A stretch of 64,000 nucleotides of DNA from Candidatus Trichofilum aggregatum (GCA_016716885.1 JADJUV010000009.1:24690-88689); one strand, 5' to 3'. Positions 7,992-17,135 are shown, numbered from the stretch's first letter. The notes: generated by a model from the letters alone, not told the origin. Numbers and translations: made by a program.

Positions 7992-8784
7992 GCCGCGTCG
8001 CCTTCGCTAGCTTATCTCCTAACCCAGCCGGTACACGGGTCTGGCTCTCCTGAGCGCAAAACAGCGTCAACCCCAGCACCACCAGCACATTGGTCAACAA
8101 GAAAAACACCGCCTCTTCAATAGGCAAAACCCCACCCAAGAAAATATTAAGCGACTGTTCCGGGTTGATGGTCCAGGTTCCGCCATCAATGGCAATGGCG
8201 TCGGCTACGCTCAAGTAAACCGTGGGCAAAACAATGGCCGCCAGCACCACCCAGCGATGTCGCCACAGAATGTCTGCGCCAAAGAAAAGCTGGAAAATGA
8301 TGGGTGGCAAGGCCCAGCCCAGAGTCAAGCCCAGGTAGATAGTTGGCCCATAGTCCAGGAAAAACAGGGTTAACATCACCAGCCATAGCAAACCAACCAG
8401 GAGTGCCGAAACATAACGCAGGCGGGGGTTGTGAGCCGGTTGCGGATCATGGGGCAGACGGCGCAAAAGGGCCAACAGAAACAGCCCGGTAAGAATGGGT
8501 TGAAGAATGAAAAAGGTATATTCTTCGATGGGAACCCAGCCGATGACGAACCCGGTCACCAGGTCGGGTTTGTACCACCAGACATGGGTGGCTACCAGGT
8601 AGTTGTCCCAGGGGGTGGTGTAAATAAGGGCGACGATGGGCATGATGCCCAGCCCCAACCAGAAGGATTGGCCGCGTAGGGCTGGAGCCAGATCGCGGCC
8701 GCGACGCCTATCCCACCAGGCCAACATACCCAGCAAAAGGATGGGTATCACCAGAAAACGGAGTAAAAAGCCAAAGTAAGTCAT
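7936..8784 (-). CDS. crtY: lycopene cyclase domain protein (fused CrtYc/CrtYd type)
   Basis: This 282-residue integral membrane protein has two copies of the lycopene-cyclase module, each with an acidic pair: TTPWDNYLV with PIEEYTFFIL at about residue 85, and a second PIEEAVFFLL around 220. This is the fused form of the heterodimeric CrtYc/CrtYd cyclase, which closes the ends of lycopene to beta rings. It is the last gene of the carotenoid operon crtI-crtB-crtO-crtY. The final 56 bases overlap the convergent ImuB-tail-like gene. Which ring number it makes (one or two) is not visible. Confidence 0.88.
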   Translation of the reverse strand: MTYFGFLLRFLVIPILLLGMLAWWDRRRGRDLAPALRGQSFWLGLGIMPIVALIYTTPWDNYLVATHVWWYKPDLVTGFVIGWVPIEEYTFFILQPILTGLFLLALLRRLPHDPQPAHNPRLRYVSALLVGLLWLVMLTLFFLDYGPTIYLGLTLGWALPPIIFQLFFGADILWRHRWVVLAAIVLPTVYLSVADAIAIDGGTWTINPEQSLNIFLGGVLPIEEAVFFLLTNVLVVLGLTLFCAQESQTRVPAGLGDKLAKATRLNRTIVADTTGPSANRDK

Positions 8785-8794
8785 AGGGAGGGAG

Positions 8795-8825
8795 TTTCGA
8801 GTTTCAGGTTTCGAGTTTCAAGTTT
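8795..8825. repeat. GAGTTTC heptad-type simple repeat
   Basis: GAGTTTC-like words are iterated between crtO and the cyclase gene. The complementary words CTCGAAAC occur at 17886-17912 and 52930, and a coding version lies at 50341-50535. It is a low-complexity spacer found in several gaps of this window. Confidence 0.6.
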
Positions 8826-8826
8826 G

Positions 8827-10389
8827 TTAGCGGCCCAACTTAGGTAAATCACGGAGCACGACCGCGGCCGCGTTGCGACCCGATGCCCCCATAATACCAC
8901 CGCCAGGGTGAGTACTGGCCCCGGTCAGGTAAAGTCCCTTCACCGGGCCACGATAATTGTTCATAGATAAGGCCGGTCGCAACATCAACATCTGATCCAC
9001 CGACATTTCCAGGTGCATCACATTGCCCCGCAGGAGACCCAGCGTGCGCTCCAGGTAAAGCGGCGTCTCAATCAGTTCGCCGATCACTGCATCTTTGACA
9101 TTCGGCGCATACTCGGCCAGTTTGTTTAACATGCGGTCGGCTTCCCGCTGACCGATTTCATCCCAATTTTCCCCTGATACCAGTTCATAAGGGAAATATT
9201 GCCCCCACAAGAACAGGGTATGTTTGCCCGGTGGAGCCAGACTGTCATCCACAGCCGAAAAGGTCATGCTAATCAGGGCTGGCTGTTCCGAGGGTCGGCC
9301 CGCCAGATAATCGCCATACGCCCGATCCAGGTAATCTAAATCGGGGCAGATAAATTGCAAAGCCCGGTGCTGTGGCCCAGCAGAACCGTTGGCCGCTGAG
9401 GGCAGAGCGGTGTAATTGGGCAGTTCGTGCATGGCGTAGCGCACAATCATGCCAAAGCCGTTGCCAATGCGCGTCTGCTCAATCACGCGCCGTTTGGCTT
9501 CTGGCACGCCGTCACCAAGCATCGCCAGGGTGGTGTGAATGTGCGCCCCGGAAACCACCGCTTTGGCCGTAAACTGCCGCCCATCCACTGTTTCGGCCCC
9601 GATGGCTCGTCCGTTGGTTGTTAAAATGTGGCGCACGGGGGCCGAGGTGTGAATCTCGCCGCCATGCGCCTCAATCATACGGCCTAGCGCCTGAGTCAAC
9701 ATACCGGAACCGCCACGCGGCCGCATCACGCCACTCACATGGTACATCGGTTGCCACAGGGCAAAAGGGGATGACAATGGCTCCGTGGGCGGTGGGCCAG
9801 ATTGGGCCGCCATCCAGCCGATGAGCGCCTGCACTTTGGGGCTCTTGAAGCTGTTCCGCAACAGTGGCCCATACCCCCGAAGCACATCCACCAGTTGTTC
9901 CATGCGGCGGGGGAACAGGCCACTACCTAACCCCATCGTGCGGAACATATTGAACGGGGTTGGCGTCTGCGAAAATGCTTCTACCATGCTTTCCGCCAGC
10001 GGGGTCCATTTACGGATGAAGGCCCGGTAGGCGTCGGCATCTTCGGGGCAAACAGCCGCGATGCTCTCGCAGGTGCGGTCTAAATCTTTCCAGATAGTGA
10101 TGTGGGAGCCATCGGGAAAGGGGGCAAAAAAGAGCGGATCAATGTCAATATAATCCAGCCCGTATTGGCTCAGCCCTAAATCCTGTACGATGGGGGTATG
10201 ATGAATGAGGATGTGGGCTGAGCCGCCCAGGTCAAAACGAAAACCGGGGATGTGCTCTTCGGTGACAACGGCTCCCCCCACCAGAGGTCGCCGCTCCAAC
10301 AGACCCACTTTGTAACCCGCTTTAGCCAGATAACCAGCACACACTAGCGCATTGTGGCCCGCGCCGATGAGGAGAACGTCGTAATCCAT
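8827..10389 (-). CDS. crtO: CrtO-type FAD-dependent carotenoid oxidoreductase (beta-carotene ketolase family)
   Basis: The 520 residues start MDYDVLLIGAGHNALVCAGY, a Rossmann FAD motif, followed by LERRPLVGGAVVTEE. They end with GLYLTGASTHPGGGIMGASGRNAA, the FAD-closing motif of the CrtI/CrtO superfamily. Length and the GHNALVCA signature fit CrtO ketolases and related proteins better than phytoene desaturase. It would add keto groups to beta-carotene, the product of the cyclase encoded next, though some family members act as desaturases or isomerases. I start at 10389; a longer frame to 10431 runs through a hairpin repeat and looks spurious. No clear ribosome site precedes it. Confidence 0.75.
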   Translation of the reverse strand: MDYDVLLIGAGHNALVCAGYLAKAGYKVGLLERRPLVGGAVVTEEHIPGFRFDLGGSAHILIHHTPIVQDLGLSQYGLDYIDIDPLFFAPFPDGSHITIWKDLDRTCESIAAVCPEDADAYRAFIRKWTPLAESMVEAFSQTPTPFNMFRTMGLGSGLFPRRMEQLVDVLRGYGPLLRNSFKSPKVQALIGWMAAQSGPPPTEPLSSPFALWQPMYHVSGVMRPRGGSGMLTQALGRMIEAHGGEIHTSAPVRHILTTNGRAIGAETVDGRQFTAKAVVSGAHIHTTLAMLGDGVPEAKRRVIEQTRIGNGFGMIVRYAMHELPNYTALPSAANGSAGPQHRALQFICPDLDYLDRAYGDYLAGRPSEQPALISMTFSAVDDSLAPPGKHTLFLWGQYFPYELVSGENWDEIGQREADRMLNKLAEYAPNVKDAVIGELIETPLYLERTLGLLRGNVMHLEMSVDQMLMLRPALSMNNYRGPVKGLYLTGASTHPGGGIMGASGRNAAAVVLRDLPKLGR

Positions 10390-10401
10390 AAGTGAAGTAA
10401 C

Positions 10402-10447
10402 GATTGACGATTTACGATTGACGATACCCAATCGTAAATCGTCAATC
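10402..10447. repeat. 19-bp perfect hairpin between crtB and crtO
   Basis: The arms at 10402-10420 and 10429-10447 (each built from GATTTACGATT words) pair perfectly around an 8-nt loop. It follows the crtB stop immediately. It may stabilise or attenuate the operon message between crtB and crtO. Confidence 0.75.
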
Positions 10448-10459
10448 TAAAATCTAAAA

Positions 10460-11413
10460 TCAACTTACCCGCTGACTGCGCCACCAGATGCCAGGCAACT
10501 TGCTCAACTTCTGGACGGTGGAGACGTGGGCGCGGCGAGTGAAAACGTCGTAGTCGTGCCGTTCGATGTCGGTGAGGATGCCACGATAGAGTTCGGCCGC
10601 GGCCGCGATAGCCAACCGCCCGCCACTTCCCAGCAAACCGATACCGGGCCACGCTTCATCATACAACCTATTCGTCCGCTCAATCTGGAAACGCATAAAC
10701 GCCCGCCAATTATCCGTCACCAGCCCCCGCCGCAAATCCGCTTCCGTCAACCCAAACGCCGCCAACTCCTCTTGCGGCAGATAAACCCGTCCATTATGAA
10801 AATCTTCGGCAATGTCCCGCAAAATATTGGTCATCTGCAAGGCCACACCTAACTTAATGGCGTAAGGAACCGCCTCTGGCCCGGCAAAGCCAGTGATGTG
10901 CATACTCATCAGCCCTACGGTTGAGGCCACGCCGTAACAGTAGGTTGTCAGGTCGCTGAAGGTTTGATAAGGCGCGTGCTCCAAATCTCGCGCCACACCG
11001 TCTAACAATTGGTGGGCGTAATGCTCCGGGATGTGGAAACGGCGGCGGGCATCATGCCAGGCCAACACCACCGGATCACGGCTGGTCGGAGCCGGGTTAA
11101 ACGCCTGCATCCGCCACCGTTCCAGGGCTTCTTTGGGGTTGCCGTGGGGGTTATCCACGATGTCATCGCTGATGCGGCAAAAGGCATAAAGCGCCCGCGC
11201 CGCCTGCTGTTGGGGTTCCGGCATGAGGCCCGACGACAGGTGAAAGGAGCGGCTATGATGGGCGGTCAGGGCGGCGCAATAGGTATAAGCCTGTGCCAAC
11301 AACGGATTGTCGGCGGGGCGGGTGCTGTGGTGAGCATGAGCCGACAGGCTGGCGTGGTTGGGTAAGGCAAGGGCTAGAAGCGTGTTTTCCCAATGGGGCT
11401 GGCTGACGGTCAT
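10460..11413 (-). CDS. crtB: phytoene synthase
   Basis: This 317-residue squalene/phytoene synthase family protein has both aspartate-rich motifs: ALYAFCRISDDIVDNP at about 95-110 and MTNILRDIAEDF at about 210-225, with RVYLP after it. It condenses two geranylgeranyl diphosphates to phytoene. HHSRSFHLSS is the conserved substrate-binding segment. It is the second gene of the carotenoid operon, 59 bases after crtI. The N-terminal 30 residues, rich in His and Ala, are not conserved-looking. No geranylgeranyl diphosphate synthase is present in the window. Confidence 0.93.
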   Translation of the reverse strand: MTVSQPHWENTLLALALPNHASLSAHAHHSTRPADNPLLAQAYTYCAALTAHHSRSFHLSSGLMPEPQQQAARALYAFCRISDDIVDNPHGNPKEALERWRMQAFNPAPTSRDPVVLAWHDARRRFHIPEHYAHQLLDGVARDLEHAPYQTFSDLTTYCYGVASTVGLMSMHITGFAGPEAVPYAIKLGVALQMTNILRDIAEDFHNGRVYLPQEELAAFGLTEADLRRGLVTDNWRAFMRFQIERTNRLYDEAWPGIGLLGSGGRLAIAAAAELYRGILTDIERHDYDVFTRRAHVSTVQKLSKLPGIWWRSQRVS

Positions 11414-11472
11414 GGTTTCTCCTGAGGGGGGGCTTGGGGTTCCCCTGGTTCCTATGAGTTCCTTTTTCTTAT

Positions 11473-13011
11473 TTAGTACGCGGCCGCGACCCGGTACAGT
11501 TCATGCGTATCGTCTGACGTTTCCGTCACATACGCCGGGCCACCAATTAACTCATCCACAATCTTGGCCGAGGCCAACACCCCCGGCACACCCGCTCCCG
11601 GATGGGTTCCCGCACCCACAAAATACAGGTTTTCAAAATCCTCAGAGCGGTTGTGCGGCCGGAACCAGGCCGATTGGGTCAAGGTCGGTTGCACCGAAAA
11701 GGCTGACCCCAGGTGACTGTTCAAGGTGTTCTGGAAATGCAGGGGATCAATGTAATGTTCGGCCACAATGTTTTCCTGTAAGTCCGGCAGGTAATTCTCT
11801 TCCAGGAAATTCATGATGGCGTCCCGATATTTCGGGGCCATCACCGTCCAATCAATATCCGCCCCCAGATGGGGAACCGGTGATAACACATAAAACGCCT
11901 CGTGTCCTTCCGGGGCCATTGAGGGGTCAGTCATGGTGGGCATGTGCAGGTAGAGCGAAAAATCTTCCGGCAGCCCTTTGGTGCCAAATATCTCGGCCAA
12001 CAGCTCTTTGTACCGTTCACTGAGAATAATGTTGTGGTGGGCCAGATGACCGGTGTTGTACCGTTTCTTGGTGCCGAAGTAGATGACAAACAAGGACATG
12101 CTGTACTTTTTGCGTTTGATGCTGGCATCCGTGTTCTTGCGGCGATGTTGGGCCGGGATCATGTTCAGGTAGGTGTAAGCCACATCCGCATTGGAGACAA
12201 CGATGTCGGCTTTGTAAACCGTGCCATCCTTGAGACGTACCCCGGTGGCTTTGCGCCCTTCGATGAGAATTTCATCTACTTCGGCGTTGAAGCGCACCGT
12301 ACCGCCCAGGTCGCTGAATAAATCACCCAGCCCCTCAACGATGGCCCCCGTGCCGCCCAGGGCGTAATGGATACCCCACTCCCGCTCCAGGTAATGAATA
12401 AGGACATACAATGAGGCGGCGTTGAATGGGTTGCCGCCGATGAGCAGAGGATGGAAGGAGAAACAGCGGCGCAGGAAATCGTTTTTGATGTATTTGGAGA
12501 CGTAGCTGTAGACGCTCCGGTACGACTCCAGGCGGATGAGGTCAGGAGCGACTTTGAGCATGTCGGTTACTTTGAGAAACGGTTTATCAATGAGGGCCAT
12601 GCCCGTCTCAAAAATTTCTTTGGTGCTGGCGATGAAGCGGGTGTACCCCTCTTTATCGTCCGGTTCCCACTGATCAATCTGCTTGAGGGTGAACTCGTGA
12701 TCACTGTTGTAATCGAAGGAGCGCCCTTCGTGGTTGAAGATGCGATAGAACGGCTCGCACTGCACCAGTTTGACGTAATCTTCGCGATTTTTGCCCGCGG
12801 CCGCCCACAATTCATCTAACATCCATGGGGCCGTAATCACCGTAGGGCCGCCGTCAAATTTAAAACCGTTGATTTCGTAGGTATAAGCGCGGCCGCCAAG
12901 TTTGTCCCGTTTTTCCAGTAAGGTGACTTGGTGTCCACGGGCCGCCAGACGCACCGCCGCCCCCAACCCACCAAAACCACTACCGATGACCACAATATTT
13001 TGCTTTTCCAT
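11473..13011 (-). CDS. crtI: phytoene desaturase
   Basis: This 512-residue CrtI flavoprotein starts MEKQNIVVIGSGFGGLGAAV, then LLEKRDKLGGRAY and FKFDGGPTVI near residue 55. It ends with FVGAGTHPGAGVPGVLASAK, the bacterial desaturase signature. It converts phytoene to lycopene in several desaturation steps at the membrane. I chose the ATG at 13011 because GGAG precedes it by seven bases; the upstream frame extension is not plausible. It is the first gene of the carotenoid operon and has a near-consensus promoter 73 bases upstream of the start. Confidence 0.93.
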   Translation of the reverse strand: MEKQNIVVIGSGFGGLGAAVRLAARGHQVTLLEKRDKLGGRAYTYEINGFKFDGGPTVITAPWMLDELWAAAGKNREDYVKLVQCEPFYRIFNHEGRSFDYNSDHEFTLKQIDQWEPDDKEGYTRFIASTKEIFETGMALIDKPFLKVTDMLKVAPDLIRLESYRSVYSYVSKYIKNDFLRRCFSFHPLLIGGNPFNAASLYVLIHYLEREWGIHYALGGTGAIVEGLGDLFSDLGGTVRFNAEVDEILIEGRKATGVRLKDGTVYKADIVVSNADVAYTYLNMIPAQHRRKNTDASIKRKKYSMSLFVIYFGTKKRYNTGHLAHHNIILSERYKELLAEIFGTKGLPEDFSLYLHMPTMTDPSMAPEGHEAFYVLSPVPHLGADIDWTVMAPKYRDAIMNFLEENYLPDLQENIVAEHYIDPLHFQNTLNSHLGSAFSVQPTLTQSAWFRPHNRSEDFENLYFVGAGTHPGAGVPGVLASAKIVDELIGGPAYVTETSDDTHELYRVAAAY

Positions 13012-13083
13012 AAAACAACTCCAACAGAGTAAACGGGTTTGATGCCCGTCATTTATTTGCAATATTCAGGCTACAACACGGTT

Positions 13084-13112
13084 ATCATAAATCATTGTTC
13101 ATAATTTGTCAA
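13084..13112 (-). promoter_or_regulatory. sigma70-type promoter for the carotenoid operon
   Basis: On the minus strand TTGACA (13112-13107) and TATGAT (13089-13084) are separated by exactly 17 bp. This gives a short leader before the crtI ribosome site. The -35 overlaps an imperfect dyad CAATAT-N9-ATATTG that could be an operator. Confidence 0.75.
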
Positions 13113-13271
13113 TATTTTGCAATGATATTGGCGGGTTTACTCAATGGAACAGGGATCGCGGGGGGCATGATGCCTGGCACGCTTCATTCATTATGACGCA
13201 CAATCGTTTATAGTGGATGTGTGCGTTTGTTGGAAAACGCGCAACGATAGATTTTCAGATGGGGTTTTAGC

Positions 13272-13369
13272 TGGTAGTGACCGCTTTAGCGGGCTGACGT
13301 CAGCCCGCAATGATTAATTACCACCCGCGGCGAGATACCGGTTATCAACTTCATAAGCGGTCACTACCA
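13272..13369. mobile_element. 98-bp inverted-repeat element (GTAGTGACCGC family)
   Basis: Perfect 15-bp terminal inverted repeats TGGTAGTGACCGCTT and AAGCGGTCACTACCA bound the element. Inside is a perfect 20-bp palindrome at 13289-13308 (GCGGGCTGAC and its complement). A related element with ends GTTTGTAGTGAC lies at 19661-19865. No flanking duplication is visible. It occupies most of the gene-free 13113-13467. Confidence 0.7.
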
Positions 13370-13467
13370 ACGGTGAAGGTGGTGTTTGTCGGGGCGCCTG
13401 CCCATTATCTTCGGCAAGCTCAGGCAACGGGCATAATATGAGGTTTTTTCGCCACGTGGGGCCATAT

Positions 13468-15174
13468 TTACTGCATGAGGGTCCAGCCCTGGTAGTTGAG
13501 GGTAAACTGGGCTGCTTTGAGGCGGTAATCGGTGGTGGTGGTGACGAGGGCGGTGGCCTGGTTGCCGTTGATGGTGAGGCGATGCACTTCGTAGCCGAGC
13601 GCGGCCGCGGACTGCACCAATCGCCAATAATCTGAGGCCAACGGATCCAGGAACGCCCCATCATTGTCCAACACCCGGTTCACACTATCGAGTAACACAT
13701 TGGCCCGGTTGAAATCACCCTCCCGTAAAGCCACATCAGCCGAGACCAGCATCGCTTCCAGGGTGACATTCACCTCAGCCGTGGGGTGGCGCAGGAGATC
13801 GGCGGTGATGCCCCGTTCGCGGGCGGCGGGGGGATAGGGCAGCCAGGCGGTAAGATAGTAAGCGGTGGGGTCATATTGGTTTTGGTAACGGCGCATGGTG
13901 TCATAAAAACGCACCGTCGTCGCCAGATCAGCCACATCGGTGCTGTTCCAGGGTTGTCGGCCCAGATAATTTAGCCACTCCGTTTCCAGTTGGGTAAGCG
14001 ATTTATGGAAATGGTTTTGCAGGTGGTGGCTGACCCCTTCGGCCTGACTGGCTGCGCCCCGTGTATCCAGGGTGGCGTAAAAAGCGCGGGTGCGCTCCCA
14101 GCCGAACTGGTTGACCAGGTAGCTGAAAAAGCTGGCCGCTTCCAGGTAACTGACTTCGTGCTGGGCCGGGTAGAAATCATTGATGAGGTCGGTCAAGGGG
14201 ACGAAGAGGCCGGTTTGCAGGAGCGCGGCCGCGCGCCTATCCAGATTCTCCGTTTTGTAATGTCCACCCGTCGCCCACACGGCCACCCCTTCGGCAAAAA
14301 AGGTGATGCGGTTGGGGGCAAACTGCTGATCCAGCAGGTGAATGGTCTCGTGGACGAGCACTTCGTACAACCCACCCCCGGCATAATTGCGATCCAGGTA
14401 GGAGATAGCAATGACAGATGAAGCGTATCCCCCCTGGCCCACCACCCGATCTAAAAAGTAGAACTCATATTTTTTCTGGGGCGTTTCATCCAGCGCATCT
14501 ATGGCCTGCTGAATGGCCCGGTCTACCTCGCCGGAGAGGAAGGGCAGATCACGCGCGGCCGCGGTGCCACTGATGGCGTAAACGTGCGCATAACTGGTCT
14601 CAACGGAAACCCAGGTCGCGGCCGCGGCCGCGGGCGGTTGCACCTGCACCACCAGGGTATAGACGTTATTATCCGGGTTCTCATCCCCATTCACCAGGCG
14701 GTCACGCGGGTCCAAAATGACCTCAATCTCGTATTCCCCCAACAGGCCCGTCGTGTCCCAGGCCCACTCATACAGCCCTACCGCATCCCCGTTCAAATTA
14801 CTGCCAGTCAGTCGATTATCCAAAATCGCCTGACCATCAACCTTTATCATCACTTCAACATCGCTGGGGTTAAGCTGATCGGGCACAAAAGGAAACACTT
14901 GAAAAGTGACCCGTTCGCCCGTGTAAATCTCAGGGGCCGGGTAGTAGAAAAAGTCATCGGTGTTGATAGCCAGATCGGTGGGAGGCAGGGTGTTGGTGGG
15001 CGAAGGTTGGGGGCTGGGGGTAGGTTCGGGAAGGGTAGGTGAGAGGGTAGGTTGGGTGGAAGGGGTCGCGGCCGCGGTCTCCATAACCGGCACGGGTGTC
15101 TCAGTGGCCTGATTCGTCAAGCCACAAGCCAGGAGTAAAAACAAAAGTAATGGGTAATAGCGTAAAACTTTCAT
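13468..15174 (-). CDS. lipoprotein with gluzincin-like peptidase domain
   Basis: The 568-residue protein has a lipobox (LLLFLLLACGLTN, Cys at about 17), a Pro/Thr-rich linker to residue 70, and an Ig-like domain at about 75-180. A peptidase-MA-like domain follows, with VLVHETIHLLDQ (HExxH near 280) and the third-ligand glutamate in FFAEGVAVW about 20 residues later. It is therefore probably an active zinc protease anchored outside the membrane. The C-terminal 200 residues are helical and unrecognised. Two degenerate relatives of this kind of domain appear inside the giant M28 protein at 19942. The natural substrate is unknown. Confidence 0.75.
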   Translation of the reverse strand: MKVLRYYPLLLFLLLACGLTNQATETPVPVMETAAATPSTQPTLSPTLPEPTPSPQPSPTNTLPPTDLAINTDDFFYYPAPEIYTGERVTFQVFPFVPDQLNPSDVEVMIKVDGQAILDNRLTGSNLNGDAVGLYEWAWDTTGLLGEYEIEVILDPRDRLVNGDENPDNNVYTLVVQVQPPAAAAATWVSVETSYAHVYAISGTAAARDLPFLSGEVDRAIQQAIDALDETPQKKYEFYFLDRVVGQGGYASSVIAISYLDRNYAGGGLYEVLVHETIHLLDQQFAPNRITFFAEGVAVWATGGHYKTENLDRRAAALLQTGLFVPLTDLINDFYPAQHEVSYLEAASFFSYLVNQFGWERTRAFYATLDTRGAASQAEGVSHHLQNHFHKSLTQLETEWLNYLGRQPWNSTDVADLATTVRFYDTMRRYQNQYDPTAYYLTAWLPYPPAARERGITADLLRHPTAEVNVTLEAMLVSADVALREGDFNRANVLLDSVNRVLDNDGAFLDPLASDYWRLVQSAAALGYEVHRLTINGNQATALVTTTTDYRLKAAQFTLNYQGWTLMQ

Positions 15175-15613
15175 AGGATGGAACTGCTTGGATCAAGAGG
15201 GTATATGACAAAATTCTCTACACCCTACATTATACGCTTCACCTTAAACAATCTTACGACACTTACCAGACTTCTAAGATGCGTCTAACTGATAGATGGG
15301 CATTTCGGGTTTGGAGTGGACGCTTTAGCGGACGAGTGTCTACCGGCTAAAGCCTCGATTCCGGTTTTCGCCAAACTCCGGTTGCCTATGGGGCTTTTCC
15401 CTACCCCGCCCCGGTTAGAAGAGGGTTAGGGGGAAGGGTTCATTGGGGAAAATGGTAATCACCTCATTGGCTTAGACAAACTGGGGTGAAGGCTATCACA
15501 AAAAGCGTTATAATCGTCGCTCGACGTGTCATGTATGCCGTAGAAAATTATCCCTCACGCTACCCCATACAGGGCATAATACGATTTAATTCAACCGATT
15601 AGGAGAGATTACC
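15175..15613. other. intergenic region before icd with a likely promoter
   Basis: No gene is visible. TATAAT at 15509-15514 is a good -10 element about 100 bp before the icd start; the -35 is poor. A partial relative of the GCTTTAGCGG repeat lies at about 15318-15350. Otherwise I see nothing. Confidence 0.5.
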
Positions 15614-16855
15614 ATGTCATTTACCCATATTCGCGTTCCCGAAGGCGAAAAAATTAGTTATAGCAACGGCAAACTGCACGTTCCTGACCACCCAATTGTA
15701 GCTTTTATTGAGGGCGATGGAATTGGTGTAGACATTACCCCCGCTTCACTTAAGGTATGGGATGCTGCTGTAGAAAAAGCTTACGGTGGCACCCGAAAAA
15801 TCGCCTGGATGGAAATTTATTGTGGCGAGAAAGCGGCCGCGCTCTACGATGGCAACTATATGCCCGAAGAAACATTTACGGCCATGCGTGAATATGTGGT
15901 CGGCATCAAGGGGCCACTCACCACGCCCATCGGGGGCGGTTTCCGTAGCCTGAATGTGACCCTGCGCCAGGTGTTGGATTTGTATGCCTGTGTGCGCCCC
16001 GTCAAATACATTGCGGGTACCCCCAGCCCGGTGCGTGAGCCGGAGAAAATGGACATCGTTATCTACCGGGAAAATACGGAAGATGTGTATTCCGGGGTAG
16101 AGTGGACAGCCAATTCTGAAGAAGCGAAGGCGCTGATTAAAATCATGAATGAGCAGATGGGTAAAAATATCCGTCCTGACTCAGCGATTGGCATCAAACC
16201 GGTGAGTGAGTTTGGCACAAAACGGTTGGTGCGTCAGGCGATTGAATATGCGCTGGCCCGCGGCCGCGGTAGCGTCACCATCGTCCACAAAGGCAACATC
16301 ATGAAATTCACCGAAGGGGCGTTCAAGACCTGGGGTTATGAGCTGGCCGCCGAAGAATATGGGGATGTCACCATTACTGAAGATGAACTGTGGGAAAAGT
16401 ACAACGGCGAACAACCCGCAGGCAAAATCGTCATCAAAGACCGCATTGCCGATAACATGCTCCAGCAGTTACTCACCCGCACCTCAGATTATGAAGTAGT
16501 CGCCACGTTGAATTTGAATGGCGATTACATGAGCGACGCGGCCGCGGCCCAGGTTGGTGGTTTAGGCATGGCCCCCGGTGGTAACATCGGCGATGGCGTA
16601 GCCCTCTTTGAAGCCACCCACGGCACCGCCCCCAAATACGCTGGCAAAGACATGGTCAACCCCGGTAGCCTCATCCTCAGCGGTATGATGATGTTAGAAT
16701 ACATGGGTTGGACCGAAGCGGCCGCGCTCGTTGAACAAGGGTTGGCCCGCACCATCCAGGCCAAAACCGTAACCTACGACCTCCATCGCCAAATCGAAGG
16801 CGCTACCAAACTCAGTTGCTCTGCCTTCGCCCAGGCCATCGTTGACAACATGTAA
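15614..16855 (+). CDS. icd: isocitrate dehydrogenase, NADP-dependent
   Basis: This 413-residue TCA-cycle enzyme decarboxylates isocitrate to 2-oxoglutarate. Visible signatures include the N-terminal FIEGDGIGVDITP, GGGFRSLNVTLRQ with the serine that contacts substrate and is the phosphorylation site in E. coli, YRENTEDVYSG, and the metal aspartates around LNLNGDYMSDAAAA. HGTAPKYAG carries Lys-Tyr, which in this family specifies NADP rather than NAD. AGGAGAG precedes the ATG. Length is normal. A small mobile element has inserted exactly at the stop codon. Three GCGGCCGC sites encode Ala runs in it and a fourth encodes RGR. Confidence 0.96.
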   Translation: MSFTHIRVPEGEKISYSNGKLHVPDHPIVAFIEGDGIGVDITPASLKVWDAAVEKAYGGTRKIAWMEIYCGEKAAALYDGNYMPEETFTAMREYVVGIKGPLTTPIGGGFRSLNVTLRQVLDLYACVRPVKYIAGTPSPVREPEKMDIVIYRENTEDVYSGVEWTANSEEAKALIKIMNEQMGKNIRPDSAIGIKPVSEFGTKRLVRQAIEYALARGRGSVTIVHKGNIMKFTEGAFKTWGYELAAEEYGDVTITEDELWEKYNGEQPAGKIVIKDRIADNMLQQLLTRTSDYEVVATLNLNGDYMSDAAAAQVGGLGMAPGGNIGDGVALFEATHGTAPKYAGKDMVNPGSLILSGMMMLEYMGWTEAAALVEQGLARTIQAKTVTYDLHRQIEGATKLSCSAFAQAIVDNM

Positions 16856-16863
16856 TTGACAAG

Positions 16864-16968
16864 GGGTGTGTGCCCTTTCAGTTGAAAGGCGAGGAGTGAG
16901 CATCCCCAGATGCGAACGGGTCGGCATCTGGGGATGCCTTTCTCCTCTAACTCATTTGAAACACACCC
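16864..16968. mobile_element. MITE-like element with 9-bp target duplication (GGGTGTGT family, copy 1)
   Basis: The ends GGGTGTGT (16864-16871) and ACACACCC (16961-16968) are inverted. ATTGACAAG occurs exactly on both sides (16855-16863 and 16969-16977), a clean 9-bp target-site duplication that begins in the icd stop codon. The core is a strong stem, GCATCCCCAGATGC at 16900-16913 pairing with 16924-16937, which may now act as the icd transcript end. Confidence 0.8.
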
Positions 16969-16970
16969 AT

Positions 16971-17135
16971 TGACAAGTCTCCCTATCAGTTTGTCGCCGG
17001 AACCCCATCCCCCCGCCCCAGGGTCGGGAAACTTTTCTGGACGCGGTTAGGTTCCCCCCTTCCCTCTGGGCAGGGGGATGCGTTCTTCCGACTCAATCTA
17101 CCAAAGAGTTCGGTAAAGCTGTACGAGTGCTCTGT
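16971..17135 (-). repeat. dispersed repeat, reverse copy of the element at 42788-42947
   Basis: Read on the minus strand this matches the 42788 element along much of its length. Shared words include GTACAGCTTTAC, TTGAGTCGGAAGA, CATCCCCCTGCCC, CCGGCGACAAAC and GAGACTTGTCA. The middle differs. It lies between icd and gls24, next to the 9-bp duplication of the MITE. Between 17140 and 17354 I see only a weak hairpin (CTCTGGAAAT at 17260 with 17301). Confidence 0.6.

Noticed and set aside
10390..10431. N-terminal extension of crtO
   Set aside because: It runs through a perfect hairpin of simple words and lies before the universal MDYDVLLIGAG start.
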